A DNA stretch of 64,000 nucleotides, from the NCBI GenBank assembly GCA_031277805.1, contig JAITLR010000011.1, forward strand, positions 30,036 through 94,035, read 5' to 3'. A program made the translations under genes and the position numbers. The notes under the pieces are model-generated. The model had not been told where the DNA came from and searched no databases. It was given only the letters and a program-made list of their open reading frames with translations. Positions 37,922-46,664 of the stretch are shown here, in pieces (the stretch's first letter is position 1; each line of letters starts with the position of its first letter). This DNA comes from Comamonas sp. Its GTDB lineage: Bacteria; Pseudomonadota; Gammaproteobacteria; Burkholderiales; Burkholderiaceae_C.

Positions 37922-38463
37922 CTTGATTTTCAAGGTCCTTGAATACAAGCCGGGGTCGGAAACAACTCGGTTCTGGTTTTCTCCAGTCGCATTCTGCTGG
38001 AGACATCGCCGTAATCAACAGAGTCATGGCGCTGGCAAGCATCAATCTGGCATTGACAAGTTTATGGGAAAGCGTGGCTGTCGGCCTTCGGAGATCGTCG
38101 GGCCACAAAAGACTGACACCGGTTCAGCGTCACCTCTGGTGTAGACACCGTCAAAGCAACTCTCGGCGATGTCGCTGTGCTGATGCAGCCCCACCCCGAG
38201 AAAATGGTGACGACCCTGTTCTGGCTGGGCACCGCGGAAAAGGCTCTACCCTTGGCCAAGGGCTACACCATGCTTGATCTGCAACCCCTGCACAAGGAGC
38301 TCTTGGACCCTGCCACAACCACCGTTTGGGCACGCACACACTCAAAACCAGGGAAGTTTGCACAGGATCAAAGCCGCGTCGCCACTCGTCCAAACAGGGT
38401 ATGCGCGGCCGGGGGGCTTGCCAGAAGATTCATCCGTCCAAAACCAAATACGGAGACTCTGCA
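37922..38463. other. 542-bp divergent intergenic region before kshA
   Basis: No complete gene. A frame open from about 38133 to 38350 on the plus strand reads like coding sequence (VTSGVDTVKATLGDVAVLMQ; later EKMVTTLFWLGTAEKALPLA) but has no start with a ribosome site, so it may be a gene relic. CGGAG precedes the kshA ATG. No good copy of the shared operator is present. Confidence 0.4.
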
Positions 38464-39585
38464 ATGGCAACCACAAAGGACTACCGCCTCGGCGAATTCA
38501 CCTACCCCCGCGGCTGGTTCATGATTTCCGACGCCAAGGCGCTGGACGAGAACGGCAACAAGCCGCTGCCGCTGCGCTTCTTCGGCCAGGACTTCGCGCT
38601 GTTCCGCGGCCGCGAGAGCGGCAAGGTCGTGCTGCTGGACGCCTACTGCCCCCACATGCGCACCCACCTGGCAGCGCCCAACACCACCAGCTACATCGTC
38701 ATCGACGGCGGCGGCACCAACGTCGAGGGCGACGGCATCCGCTGCCCCTACCACGGCTGGCGCTTCGGCGCCGATGGCAAGTGCAACCATATTCCCTACC
38801 ACGAAGGCGCGATTCCGCCGGCGGCCAATGTCAAGAGCTGGACGGTGGTAGAGCAGTACGGCGCCATCTGGGTCTGGTACGACCCCGAAGGCGGCGCGCC
38901 CGACTATGAGCTGCCCCACTTCGCCGACTGGTCCGACGAGTCCTATGTCAACGGCGAATGGGACCGTCTGGGCGAGCTGGACCAGCACCCGATGGAGGTG
39001 GTGGACAACATCGGCGACTACGCCCACCTCGGCCCTATCCATGGCTCCACCGTGCAGGGCTTCGAGAACGAGTTCAGCGCCCACAACGCCATCCAGCGCC
39101 AGCGCGGCGGCCACCGCACCCTGGTGGGCGAAGGCGGCGCCAGCGCCGATCTGCACACCGACACCTGGTACCACGGCCCGGGCATCCTGGTGTCCAAGAA
39201 CACCGGCATGTTCGCCGCCTTCATGATGATCATGCATACCCCCATCGAGGACGGCAAGATCAAGCTCTGGCACAACCTGCTGGTGCAGACCCAGCACGGC
39301 GGCAAGCCCGGCGAGGCCGACGTCGCCGCAGCCCGGATGTATCACGTGGTCAGCCGCGACGCCCTGGCCCAGGACTTCGAGATCTGGCGCCACAAGGCCC
39401 CCTGCCTGAACCCCATGTTCATCCCCAGTGACGGCGCTTTCGCCAAGGCCCGCATCTGGTACAAGCAGTTCTACAACCCGCGTGCCAAGGCTGCGGAATA
39501 CCTGGAGCAGTGCGAAGGCCGCAAGTACGTGCCCAAGGGTATGGTTGCATACGCACCTGACGCAGAAGAAACAGCCAGCGCCTGA
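38464..39585 (+). CDS. kshA: Rieske oxygenase, 3-ketosteroid 9alpha-hydroxylase oxygenase component
   Basis: A 373-residue Rieske non-haem iron oxygenase. The [2Fe-2S] ligands are C62-H64 and C94-H97 (CPYHGW), and the mononuclear iron site is in NIGDYAHLGPIHGS (H188, H193). It hydroxylates C9 of 1,4-androstadiene-3,17-dione, which makes ring B open. Electrons come from KshB (6684-7775). The 29-residue spacing between the two Rieske motifs is longer than the usual 15-17. The ATG at 38464 has GGAG upstream. Monocistronic, with its own terminator. Confidence 0.85.
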   Translation: MATTKDYRLGEFTYPRGWFMISDAKALDENGNKPLPLRFFGQDFALFRGRESGKVVLLDAYCPHMRTHLAAPNTTSYIVIDGGGTNVEGDGIRCPYHGWRFGADGKCNHIPYHEGAIPPAANVKSWTVVEQYGAIWVWYDPEGGAPDYELPHFADWSDESYVNGEWDRLGELDQHPMEVVDNIGDYAHLGPIHGSTVQGFENEFSAHNAIQRQRGGHRTLVGEGGASADLHTDTWYHGPGILVSKNTGMFAAFMMIMHTPIEDGKIKLWHNLLVQTQHGGKPGEADVAAARMYHVVSRDALAQDFEIWRHKAPCLNPMFIPSDGAFAKARIWYKQFYNPRAKAAEYLEQCEGRKYVPKGMVAYAPDAEETASA

Positions 39586-39603
39586 TCTGAACTCGACGAA
39601 AAG

Positions 39604-39631
39604 GCCCATGGTTTTCGCCATGGGCTTTTTT
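39604..39631 (+). terminator. Terminator of kshA
   Basis: A GCCCATGG/CCATGGGC hairpin with a TTTTCG loop followed by seven T, 18 bases after the kshA stop. Confidence 0.9.
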
Positions 39632-39917
39632 ATCGGCAAGCCCCCGGCTCTGAACTCGCCTCATTCAGCTGATACCGCTCACAACGTGATGATGTGACCC
39701 CGAACCCATCCCCCCAATGACTGCCCTGAGCTCCGACCTTGCGCATCCAGGCCCGCTCAGGTCAAAGATCTGCCTGCGGCTACACTTTGAAATCCGGATG
39801 GATCGTCAGTCTCGATGGCCCGACCCAATACGCACGAGCTGAACAGATACCAGGCACAGACCACACCCAAGTCGTGCCGCTCCATGTTCCCCCAGAACGC
39901 ACCAGGCAGGAGGCTGG
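39632..39917. other. Intergenic region after kshA
   Basis: About 290 bases without a supported gene between the kshA terminator and the next plus-strand ORF. Short frames exist on both strands but none has a ribosome site. No shared operator or tRNA is visible. Confidence 0.4.
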
Positions 39918-40412
39918 ATGGACTTATCAATCGACAGCGCAACAGAGATATCTACCCGGAGCACGCGGCGCAGATCTCCTGCCTTGGCTTCCCGCGCACT
40001 GCCCTTGCTTGCGACATTCCTTCTGCAACTCTCCTTCCCTACACGCGCGGACGAAGCCCCGGGCTGGGAAAGTCAGGCTTCAGGCAGCACCTCCGTCCTT
40101 GGCGTCGGAGCAATCCAATACTTCTCGGGCTATCGCAGCGTGGGTTATGACCATTTCGAGGCAGAGATTTCGGTCCGCTGGCGCAGCAGCAAAGACGGCT
40201 CCGAGCAGGAACAGATTCTCTATGAAGGCATTCTCGACAAGCCGCCTGCCAAGGTCTGGGGACATGGCAGCCACTTGTGCGTTGTCATGCAGGCTTGCGC
40301 GCGTGGCTCGGACCGCTGCACTCCGTATCTGATTGCGCACCGCTACAACGCGGCTCGGCAGTCTTTCACAGCTGTCACCCACAGCTCCAGGCTTTGCCCC
40401 CTGCCCCGTTAA
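39918..40412 (+). CDS. Exported hypothetical protein
   Basis: A 164-residue frame with an Arg-rich N-region followed by a hydrophobic core near residues 24-40 (ALPLLATFLLQLSF) and a possible cleavage after PTRA. The mature part has three or four cysteines (HLCVVMQAC, RCTPY, RLCPLPR), compatible with disulfides in the periplasm. The start may be later than 39918, because the signal peptide would then have normal length. No family recognised. Confidence 0.5.
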   Translation: MDLSIDSATEISTRSTRRRSPALASRALPLLATFLLQLSFPTRADEAPGWESQASGSTSVLGVGAIQYFSGYRSVGYDHFEAEISVRWRSSKDGSEQEQILYEGILDKPPAKVWGHGSHLCVVMQACARGSDRCTPYLIAHRYNAARQSFTAVTHSSRLCPLPR

Positions 40413-40718
40413 ATGCCCGATGCTTGCTACCAAAATAAAAGCATCCGGCGCGCTACCTCATTGAAACCCCAATGAATTCATTTCAGAACTCGCACAAGCC
40501 AGGCGCCTACAGCTATCGTTTCATGAGCAATCGAAGCCAAGCATGCAAGTTCGCGCAATACAGCTCACGACAAACCTTTCTCAATTTGCAACAGGGTGCA
40601 AGCATTTCGACGAAAACACGGGAAGTTGAAACTTCAGGTCACGCCCTGAAGAGTCCAGGCCCCTGAGTACAGGTATTCTTCACAGCTCATGCACGGTTGA
40701 ACTAGTTCAGAGGATCTG
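40413..40718. other. 306-bp intergenic region, nothing recognised
   Basis: Lower GC than its surroundings. I see no gene, tRNA, terminator with T-run or operator copy. Confidence 0.4.
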
Positions 40719-41156
40719 ATGGGACGCAAGCTCAGCAACAGGGAGAGGGTCAGAAAAGCATGTGGAAATGTTGGATTGGATAGCCTGCCAGGCCTGCCAA
40801 GATCTTTGCGCGCCATGCTGATCAGCGGACGTCGGGGAAGACTTCCCAGGGCGGATCTGGGACAGCTCAAACAATGGGCCGAGGATCTGCAAAAGTACGC
40901 GGCCGAGCTGGGTCTGTATGCGGAAGTAGCTTCCAAGCACGACTATCTGCGCGTTCATTACTTCATCTACACGCCTGATGGACCACCGGCAGTTCATGTC
41001 TGCGGCCCCAAGCAACTGGAGTTGCTGGGCGAGGCACTGGAAGTATGCAGCGGCACAGGCTCAAGCAGAAAGCCACGAAGGCTGAGAACTCCACAACGCA
41101 AAAACACGGCAGCAGGCGCCGCTGCCGCCCAGCAGGCATTGAGTCTTGCGGTTTGA
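40719..41156 (+). CDS. Hypothetical basic protein
   Basis: A 145-residue protein. Residues 1-110 look folded (LGQLKQWAEDLQKYAAELGL; HYFIYTPDGPPAVHVCGP). The tail from 110 is rich in Arg/Lys then Ala, and probably disordered. No signal peptide or membrane span, no family recognised. It converges with tesR and shares the bidirectional terminator at 41251-41277. Confidence 0.55.
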   Translation: MGRKLSNRERVRKACGNVGLDSLPGLPRSLRAMLISGRRGRLPRADLGQLKQWAEDLQKYAAELGLYAEVASKHDYLRVHYFIYTPDGPPAVHVCGPKQLELLGEALEVCSGTGSSRKPRRLRTPQRKNTAAGAAAAQQALSLAV

Positions 41157-41250
41157 ATTGCGGCACTGAAATACAAGAGCACTCGTCGGCCCCCTGAGTG
41201 CGCTCACCGGCGAGCGAACCTCAGCCGCAGTCCGAACTGCTCTGCACACA

Positions 41251-41277
41251 AAAAAACGGGCCGAAGCCCGTTTTTTT
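41251..41277. terminator. Bidirectional terminator between the hypothetical gene and tesR
   Basis: An ACGGGC/GCCCGT stem with a CGAA tetraloop, a run of A on the left and seven T on the right. It can end transcripts from both directions. Confidence 0.9.
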
Positions 41278-41296
41278 AGGTCGTTCCACCAACCAT

Positions 41297-42529
41297 CTAC
41301 TTGTCTCCCAGCCAGGCCACGCTGTTGAGAAAGATACGTACCAGCTCGGTCTGGCGACGCACGCCTGTCTTGGAAAAGATGGAGCGCAGATGGGCTCTTG
41401 CCGTGTTGCGACGAATATTGAGCGCCTCGGCGGCTTCTTCCAGCGACAGGCCGTTGGCCAGCTGGATGGCCAGCAAGGTTTCCGCCGGCGTGAGCTGGAA
41501 CAGTTGCTGGGCCAGACGTATGGACGGGTCGGCCTTGCCGTCGGTGTCGCGCACGAAAACCGCCACGCTGGGACGCTGCTTGCCTTCGGTCCATTCGTCG
41601 GGCGAAATGCTCTGCACCACCACGCCCCAGTTGAGCTGACCCGAGGGCCTGCATACCGACATGCCTTCTATCATGCGCGAGCTCGATGTCAGGGAGTGCA
41701 GCAGGGCGTCCTTGATCAGGCGCTGAAGCTTGCGGTTGTCGTTGGCGTAGCTGGTCTCCAGCCGGTCGCCAGAGACCTTCAATCCGTCCTGCATGTCCAG
41801 AATGCCGGAAGCCGCCGGATTGCTCTCCAGCAGCTTGCCGTTCTGATCCAGAATGACCACGCCCACCATCAGTTGCGCGGTGGCGCGGCTGTACAGCGAA
41901 ATCACCTGGCGATCCCGGTGCAGCGACAGATGCATGTTCAGCGCCCTGCGGATATGGGGCATGAGCAGATGCCCCAGATCCAGATCGCGCTTGCTGAAGG
42001 CCGGCTCCGACTCGGGCCGGGTGAGATTCAGGCCGTAGACGCTGCCGTCATCCGTCACGATCTTGGCCGCCATCACATGGTAGACACTGTGCAGTCGGCA
42101 CCAGCTCTTGTAGTAGAAGCACTCGCGCCATTCCGCTTCGGACATCAGGTCCGTAATGGTCATGAAGCGTTCCATGGGAATGTCACGGAACGGACTGAGC
42201 TCAGCGTAGACATCGTGCGTCAGCAGATCCTTGCGCCCGCCGGCAGCCGTCACAATCAAGCCCTCGTTCTCGCCCTTGGTGTCGCGGATCACCAGCGATG
42301 CAAAGTTGCAGCCCAGCTGCTTGCGGATCACCTCCAGGCACGTTGTCCACGCCTCCGGCCGGGAGGCTGCGTCATAGAGGTGATTGATGAACTCGTTGAA
42401 ACGTTCCGTGCTGATCAGCTCGGCTGTGGCCGGAGTTGAGCTTTCGATAATCGGGCCTTCCTTGATCACACAGGCCATCGACGGCGATGTGTATCCCGAA
42501 AATCCCATTCTGGCGTAAGCACTGGCCAT
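41297..42529 (-). CDS. tesR: LuxR-family activator of steroid degradation (TesR/TeiR)
   Basis: A 410-residue regulator with a large N-terminal sensory region (GAF/PAS-like; residues about 25-330) and a C-terminal LuxR helix-turn-helix (LTPAETLLAIQLANG...RRNTARAHLRSIFSKTGV). It is encoded at the end of the tesB-to-tesR block, where TA441 carries tesR, and TesR/TeiR is known to be needed for induction of steroid genes. The ATG at 42529 has GGGAG upstream; GTG four codons earlier is the alternative. The thiolase gene ends 33 bases upstream, so tesR may be the last gene of an operon under the operator at 45346. Confidence 0.92.
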   Translation of the reverse strand: MASAYARMGFSGYTSPSMACVIKEGPIIESSTPATAELISTERFNEFINHLYDAASRPEAWTTCLEVIRKQLGCNFASLVIRDTKGENEGLIVTAAGGRKDLLTHDVYAELSPFRDIPMERFMTITDLMSEAEWRECFYYKSWCRLHSVYHVMAAKIVTDDGSVYGLNLTRPESEPAFSKRDLDLGHLLMPHIRRALNMHLSLHRDRQVISLYSRATAQLMVGVVILDQNGKLLESNPAASGILDMQDGLKVSGDRLETSYANDNRKLQRLIKDALLHSLTSSSRMIEGMSVCRPSGQLNWGVVVQSISPDEWTEGKQRPSVAVFVRDTDGKADPSIRLAQQLFQLTPAETLLAIQLANGLSLEEAAEALNIRRNTARAHLRSIFSKTGVRRQTELVRIFLNSVAWLGDK

Positions 42530-42562
42530 CAAGTCTCCCACCTCTGCAATCGGTCTGACTTA

Positions 42563-43765
42563 TCACTGGAGCTCGAACAGGCCGGCAGCACCCATGCCGC
42601 CACCAATGCACATGCTCATCACCACAAAACGCACACCACGGCGACGGCCTTCCAGCAAGGCATGGCCCACTAGGCGCGCGCCCGACATACCGAAAGGATG
42701 ACCGATGGAGATGGCACCGCCGTTGACGTTCAGACGATCATCTGGAATACCCAATTGGTCACGGCTGTAGATCACCTGGCAGGCGAATGCCTCGTTGATT
42801 TCCCACAGGCCGATATCACCGACTGTCAGACCATGCTGCTTGAGCAGCTTGGGAATCGCGTAGACAGGGCCGATGCCCATTTCATCGGCGCGGCAGCCTG
42901 CAACCGCCACACCACGATAGGTACCCAGGGGCGCCAGACCACGGGCCCGCGCTTCATCGGCGCTCATCACCACGCAGGCGCTGGCACCGTCGGACAGTTG
43001 AGAGGCATTGCCTGCCGTGATGAACTGCCCTTCGGGCACCCACTGGCCGTTCTTCCAGACGGGCTTGAGCTTGGACAGGCTTTCCAGCGTGGTGTCGGCG
43101 CGGTTGCCTTCGTCGCGGGTCAGCGTGACCTCTTCGCTGCCGGTGACATTGCCTTCCTTGTCAAACAGCTGCTTGACGGTGGTCAGGGGCACGATTTCGT
43201 CGTCGAACAGACCTTTGGCCTGGGCGGCGGCTACGCGCTGCTGGCTGCGCAGCGAGTACTCGTCCTGCGCTGCCCGGCTGATACCGTAGCGCTGGCTGAC
43301 CAGTTCGGCCGTCTCTATCATCTGGATATAGGCCGTGGGCTCGGCTTCCAGCACGGCCTTGGACTGCGCGCGGTAGGAATTCTTGTGCTTGTTCTGCACC
43401 AGGGAAATGGATTCCAGGCCCCCTGCCACGGCGATGTCCAGCTCGCCCGTCATGATGCTCTTGGATGCCGTAGCAATGCTCATCAAACCAGAGGCGCACA
43501 TGCGATCGATCACCATGCCGCCCACGGACTCGGGCAGACCTGCGGTGTAGCCGCACAGGCGGCCCAGGTTATAGCCCTGGGTGCCCTGCTGGGCCGCAAT
43601 GCCCAGAATCACATCGCCCACATCTTCACCGGCCACATTGGCCTTGTTCAACGCCGCACGGATGACGTGACCGCCGAGCACCGGAGCTTCGGTGTCGTTG
43701 AATGCACCACGGAATGCCTTGCCGATGGGGGTACGTGCCGTCGAAACGATGACTGCATCTTTCAT
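42563..43765 (-). CDS. Acetyl-CoA acyltransferase (thiolase) next to tesR
   Basis: A 400-residue thiolase with acyl-accepting C90 (DRMCASG), H356 (GHPFG) and C386 (MCIGGG). It cleaves a 3-ketoacyl-CoA. Its position beside tesR fits TA441 ORF33, named ScdJ in later work on the C,D-ring products; I recall this but cannot verify it here. The MaoC gene ends 138 bases upstream. The full catalytic triad leaves no doubt about the family. Confidence 0.88.
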   Translation of the reverse strand: MKDAVIVSTARTPIGKAFRGAFNDTEAPVLGGHVIRAALNKANVAGEDVGDVILGIAAQQGTQGYNLGRLCGYTAGLPESVGGMVIDRMCASGLMSIATASKSIMTGELDIAVAGGLESISLVQNKHKNSYRAQSKAVLEAEPTAYIQMIETAELVSQRYGISRAAQDEYSLRSQQRVAAAQAKGLFDDEIVPLTTVKQLFDKEGNVTGSEEVTLTRDEGNRADTTLESLSKLKPVWKNGQWVPEGQFITAGNASQLSDGASACVVMSADEARARGLAPLGTYRGVAVAGCRADEMGIGPVYAIPKLLKQHGLTVGDIGLWEINEAFACQVIYSRDQLGIPDDRLNVNGGAISIGHPFGMSGARLVGHALLEGRRRGVRFVVMSMCIGGGMGAAGLFELQ

Positions 43766-43903
43766 GTCTGTCTCCTAACTTGTGTTCGTCGCGCTTTGGG
43801 CAAGCGAATTGCCTGCGTGAGGGCGGCCACCCTTGCGGCGGCACGCTCCTCATTCATGGGCCAAGCAGCAATGCTTTGATATTTGAAAAGGTTCGCGACT
43901 TTT

Positions 43904-44365
43904 TCACTGGAAAAACAATCTGCTGATGGTTTCCACCACACAGCCAGGCTTGTCCTGATCCCGGACCTGCACGGTGATCCGGACCGTGACCTGCACGCCG
44001 TTGTCACCCATCGGTGTCGCGCCCACAACTTCGCCGCTGCCACGAATCCAGGAGTTCACCAACACAGGCGAAGGAAAGCGCACCTTGTCACAGCCATAGT
44101 TCACACCCATCTTCAGCCCCTCATAGGCCACGAGCTGGGGCAGGAACAGATTGGCCAGGGACAGCGTCAGATAGCCATGGGCCACGCAGGCGCCGAACGG
44201 GCCGCTGCTGGCTTTTTCGGGATCCACATGAATCCACTGATGGTCGCCCGTGGCATCGGCGAACTGGTCGATGCGCTGCTGGCTGATCTGCATCCATTCG
44301 GTCTCGCCCAGTTGGCGCCCCACCGAGGCCAGCACTGAAGCGGCGGAGTTGAAGCATGTGTTCAT
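43904..44365 (-). CDS. MaoC-like (R)-specific enoyl-CoA hydratase
   Basis: A 153-residue hotdog-fold protein with the hydratase-2 motif ATGDHQWIHVDPEKA...GPFGACVAHGYLTL, where the Asp and His are catalytic. It hydrates an enoyl-CoA without the crotonase fold. Lies between an SDR gene and a thiolase gene on the same strand, so a complete hydratase-dehydrogenase-thiolase set is encoded side by side. The steroid step is not certain. Confidence 0.85.
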   Translation of the reverse strand: MNTCFNSAASVLASVGRQLGETEWMQISQQRIDQFADATGDHQWIHVDPEKASSGPFGACVAHGYLTLSLANLFLPQLVAYEGLKMGVNYGCDKVRFPSPVLVNSWIRGSGEVVGATPMGDNGVQVTVRITVQVRDQDKPGCVVETISRLFFQ

Positions 44366-44506
44366 ATCGAGGTCTCAAGCGCTATGTGCAGACTTATGAA
44401 ACTGGCGTGTCCTATCTGCGGGACGACCAGCAAGGGCTGCCCTGCAGCAAGGCCGTCGTCCCCCTTCCAGGGGGAAGCTGCGCGGCCGCTCAGGGGGTAG
44501 TTCATG

Positions 44507-45292
44507 TCAAGCCCTTTGCGAGCTGACAGACACCACTTCGCCCGTCATATAGGACGAGTAGTCGCTGGCCAGGAAGATCATCACATTGGCCACTTCCCAG
44601 GGCTCGGCACCTCGGCCAAAGGCTTCCTTCTCGGACAGCTTGGCCAGCAGTTCCTCGGAGGCGGACTTCTTGAGGAAGGCATGAATGGCGATCGAAGGCG
44701 CGACGGCGTTGATACGGATGCCGAATTCAGCCGCTTCCAGCGCCGAGCAGCGCGTGAGGGCCATCACGCCGGCCTTGGCCGCGGCATAGTGCGCCTGCTC
44801 GGTCTGGGCGCGCCAGCCCAGCACCGAGGCATTGTTCACAATCACGCCCTTGCCGCGCGGCTGCATGAACTTGAGCGCGGCGCGGGTCATGCGGAAAGTG
44901 CCGGTCAGCGTGATGTCAATGACCTTGCTCCACTCCTCGTCGCTCATATCGACGACCTTGCAGCTGGTGCCCAGACCGGCGTTGTTGATCAGCACATCGA
45001 CGCCGCCCATGGCCGCATCCGCTTCCGCGATCAGGGCCTGGACCTGCTCTTCCTTGCTCACATCGCAGAGTTTGCCGAAAACCTGGGTCAAACCTGTGTC
45101 TTTTCGGATCTGCTCCACGGCTTCGGCCAGACGGCGCTCATGGACATCGGAGATGAACAAGGCCTTGCAGCCCTCTTCTGCTGCACGTTTCGCAGCAGAG
45201 AAACCAATACCTGCGCCAGCGGCGGCGGTAACGAGAACAGTCTTGCCTTTAAGCAGGCCATGGGGGGCAACGTAGGTAGGAGCGCTTGTCAT
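44507..45292 (-). CDS. SDR dehydrogenase, IpdF-like
   Basis: A 261-residue SDR with VTAAAGAGIG (cofactor), NNAGLG, and the catalytic Ser of NNASVLGW with YAAAKAG. The GAGIG variant after TAA and the C-terminal YMTGEVVSVSSQ resemble the mycobacterial IpdF-type enzymes of HIP catabolism. It probably oxidises a ring or beta-hydroxyl of C,D-ring CoA esters (perhaps TA441 ScdE). An operator copy lies 53 bases upstream. Confidence 0.82.
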   Translation of the reverse strand: MTSAPTYVAPHGLLKGKTVLVTAAAGAGIGFSAAKRAAEEGCKALFISDVHERRLAEAVEQIRKDTGLTQVFGKLCDVSKEEQVQALIAEADAAMGGVDVLINNAGLGTSCKVVDMSDEEWSKVIDITLTGTFRMTRAALKFMQPRGKGVIVNNASVLGWRAQTEQAHYAAAKAGVMALTRCSALEAAEFGIRINAVAPSIAIHAFLKKSASEELLAKLSEKEAFGRGAEPWEVANVMIFLASDYSSYMTGEVVSVSSQRA

Positions 45293-45345
45293 GGGTCGTC
45301 AGATTGAAGAATTGAGTTCATCATCTCTTTCGCGCTGCGCCGCAA

Positions 45346-45366
45346 CATCGTCACTTTGGACGATAG
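45346..45366 (-). promoter_or_regulatory. Putative steroid-regulon operator before the SDR-MaoC-thiolase-tesR block
   Basis: Minus-strand CTATCGTCC-AAAG-TGACGATG. The most symmetric copy (ATCGTC/GACGAT), 53 bases upstream of the SDR ATG. A second small palindrome TGTCG-CTCGTC-CGACA lies 13 bases further upstream. Confidence 0.65.
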
Positions 45367-45450
45367 GCGATTCCCTAATGTCGCTCGTCCGACAATCCAA
45401 TGCATCGCCGCCAACCGATGCTGCCCCAAGCCGATGGCAGGCAAACAAAA

Positions 45451-45485
45451 GCCGCGCCGCGCCCCTGAAGGGGCTGCGGCGCGGC
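45451..45485 (-). terminator. Strong terminator of the acyl-CoA dehydrogenase pair
   Basis: A long GC-rich stem (GCCGCGCCGC...GCGGCGCGGC enclosing GCCCCT/AGGGGC) followed on the minus strand by TTTTGTTTG, 15 bases past the stop at 45501. Confidence 0.8.
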
Positions 45486-45500
45486 CGTTCAAGGAGCCAC

Positions 45501-46664
45501 CTAGCGCGGCATGCCCAGGGCGCGCTCGGCCATCAGATTCATCTGGATTTCATTGGTGCCGGCATAGATGGTGTCGGCGCGGCTGACCAGCCACAGCTGC
45601 TGCAACGGGCGCAGCGCCGCATCGGTCATGACCAGCTCGCCCTGCTCGCCCAGCACATCCATGGCCAGTTCGCCCAGGTCGCGGTGCCAGTTGGACCAGG
45701 CATATTTGGAGACCGAGGCCACCCGGAATGGCGTGTTTTCATCACTGGAGCGCAATGCATGGGCGCGCAGCGTCTGCAGGCCCATATCGGCCTTGGCCAG
45801 GCGCTGGCGGATCAGCGGATCACGGGCCGTGCCATTGCGCCTTGCCAGAGCGATGATCAGGTCCAGCTCATAGCGGAAATGTGCCTGCTGGCCCAGCGTC
45901 GATGCACCACGCTCGCAGCCCAGCAGATACATGGCCACCTTCCAGCCATCACCGACAGGACCCAGATGCAGTGCCCCCTCGGTACGGGCACCGTCGAGGA
46001 AGACTTCGTTGAACTCCGAAGTCCCCGTGATCTGGCGGATGGGACGCACTTCCACACCAGCCTGCTTGATTGGCACCAGCAGCAGCGTCAGGCCCGCGTG
46101 GCGCGTGCTGCCTTCTTCCGTTCTGGCCAGCACAAAAATCCATTCGGACTCGTGAGCCCAGGAAGTCCAGACCTTCTGGCCGTTGATCACCCATTCCCCG
46201 GTGGCCGGATCGCGCTGCGCCTTGGTACGGATGGCGGCCAGGTCAGAACCCGCGCCGGGCTCGGAATAGCCCTGTGCCCAATAGTCCCTGCCCGCCAGAA
46301 TGCCGGGCAGAAAGCGCTGCTTCTGCTCGGGCGTACCAAAGGCCATCAGCGTGGGCGCCAGCAAGGTCTCGCCAATGTGGCCGATGCGACCTGGGCCGCC
46401 ACAGCGCACATATTCCTCGTGGAAGATCACCTGCTGGGCCAGCGGCGCATTGCGGCCGCCGTACTGGGCGTCCCAGCCCAGACCGGTCCAGCCGCCCTTG
46501 GCCAGTTCCTGTTCCCATTCCTTGGCCAGCTGGGCGTCATAGCCTTCGGCCCCCAGGCCGCTGGCATGTTTGAGTGGTGCAAACTGGCCCGTCAGATGCT
46601 GGCCCATCCATTCGCGCACTTCGGTGCGGAAGGCTTCGTTGATTTCCGATTCCTGCATGTTCAT
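45501..46664 (-). CDS. Acyl-CoA dehydrogenase, subunit of a paired enzyme (ScdM/IpdE-like)
   Basis: A 387-residue acyl-CoA dehydrogenase with WAQGYSEPGAGSDLA (flavin/substrate loop), WVINGQKVWTSWA and the C-terminal YAGTNEIQMNLMAERALGMPR. The ATG at 46664 overlaps the stop of the preceding dehydrogenase as ATGA, which decides the start over an 18-codon extension. Two adjacent, different dehydrogenases in steroid clusters form alpha2beta2 enzymes in actinobacteria. Probably TA441 ORF21/22 (ScdM1M2), acting after C-ring cleavage. Confidence 0.85.
   Translation of the reverse strand: MNMQESEINEAFRTEVREWMGQHLTGQFAPLKHASGLGAEGYDAQLAKEWEQELAKGGWTGLGWDAQYGGRNAPLAQQVIFHEEYVRCGGPGRIGHIGETLLAPTLMAFGTPEQKQRFLPGILAGRDYWAQGYSEPGAGSDLAAIRTKAQRDPATGEWVINGQKVWTSWAHESEWIFVLARTEEGSTRHAGLTLLLVPIKQAGVEVRPIRQITGTSEFNEVFLDGARTEGALHLGPVGDGWKVAMYLLGCERGASTLGQQAHFRYELDLIIALARRNGTARDPLIRQRLAKADMGLQTLRAHALRSSDENTPFRVASVSKYAWSNWHRDLGELAMDVLGEQGELVMTDAALRPLQQLWLVSRADTIYAGTNEIQMNLMAERALGMPR

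Noticed and set aside
38092..38118. ATCGTC...AAAGACTGAC upstream of kshA, resembling the shared operator
   Set aside because: The spacing between halves is four bases too long and GACGATG is not kept. Probably chance.
44390..44506. GC-rich hairpin between the SDR and MaoC genes as a terminator
   Set aside because: A stem-loop is present (CCCCCTTCCAGGGGG), but no T-run follows on the minus strand. It looks like a dispersed Comamonadaceae intergenic repeat instead.
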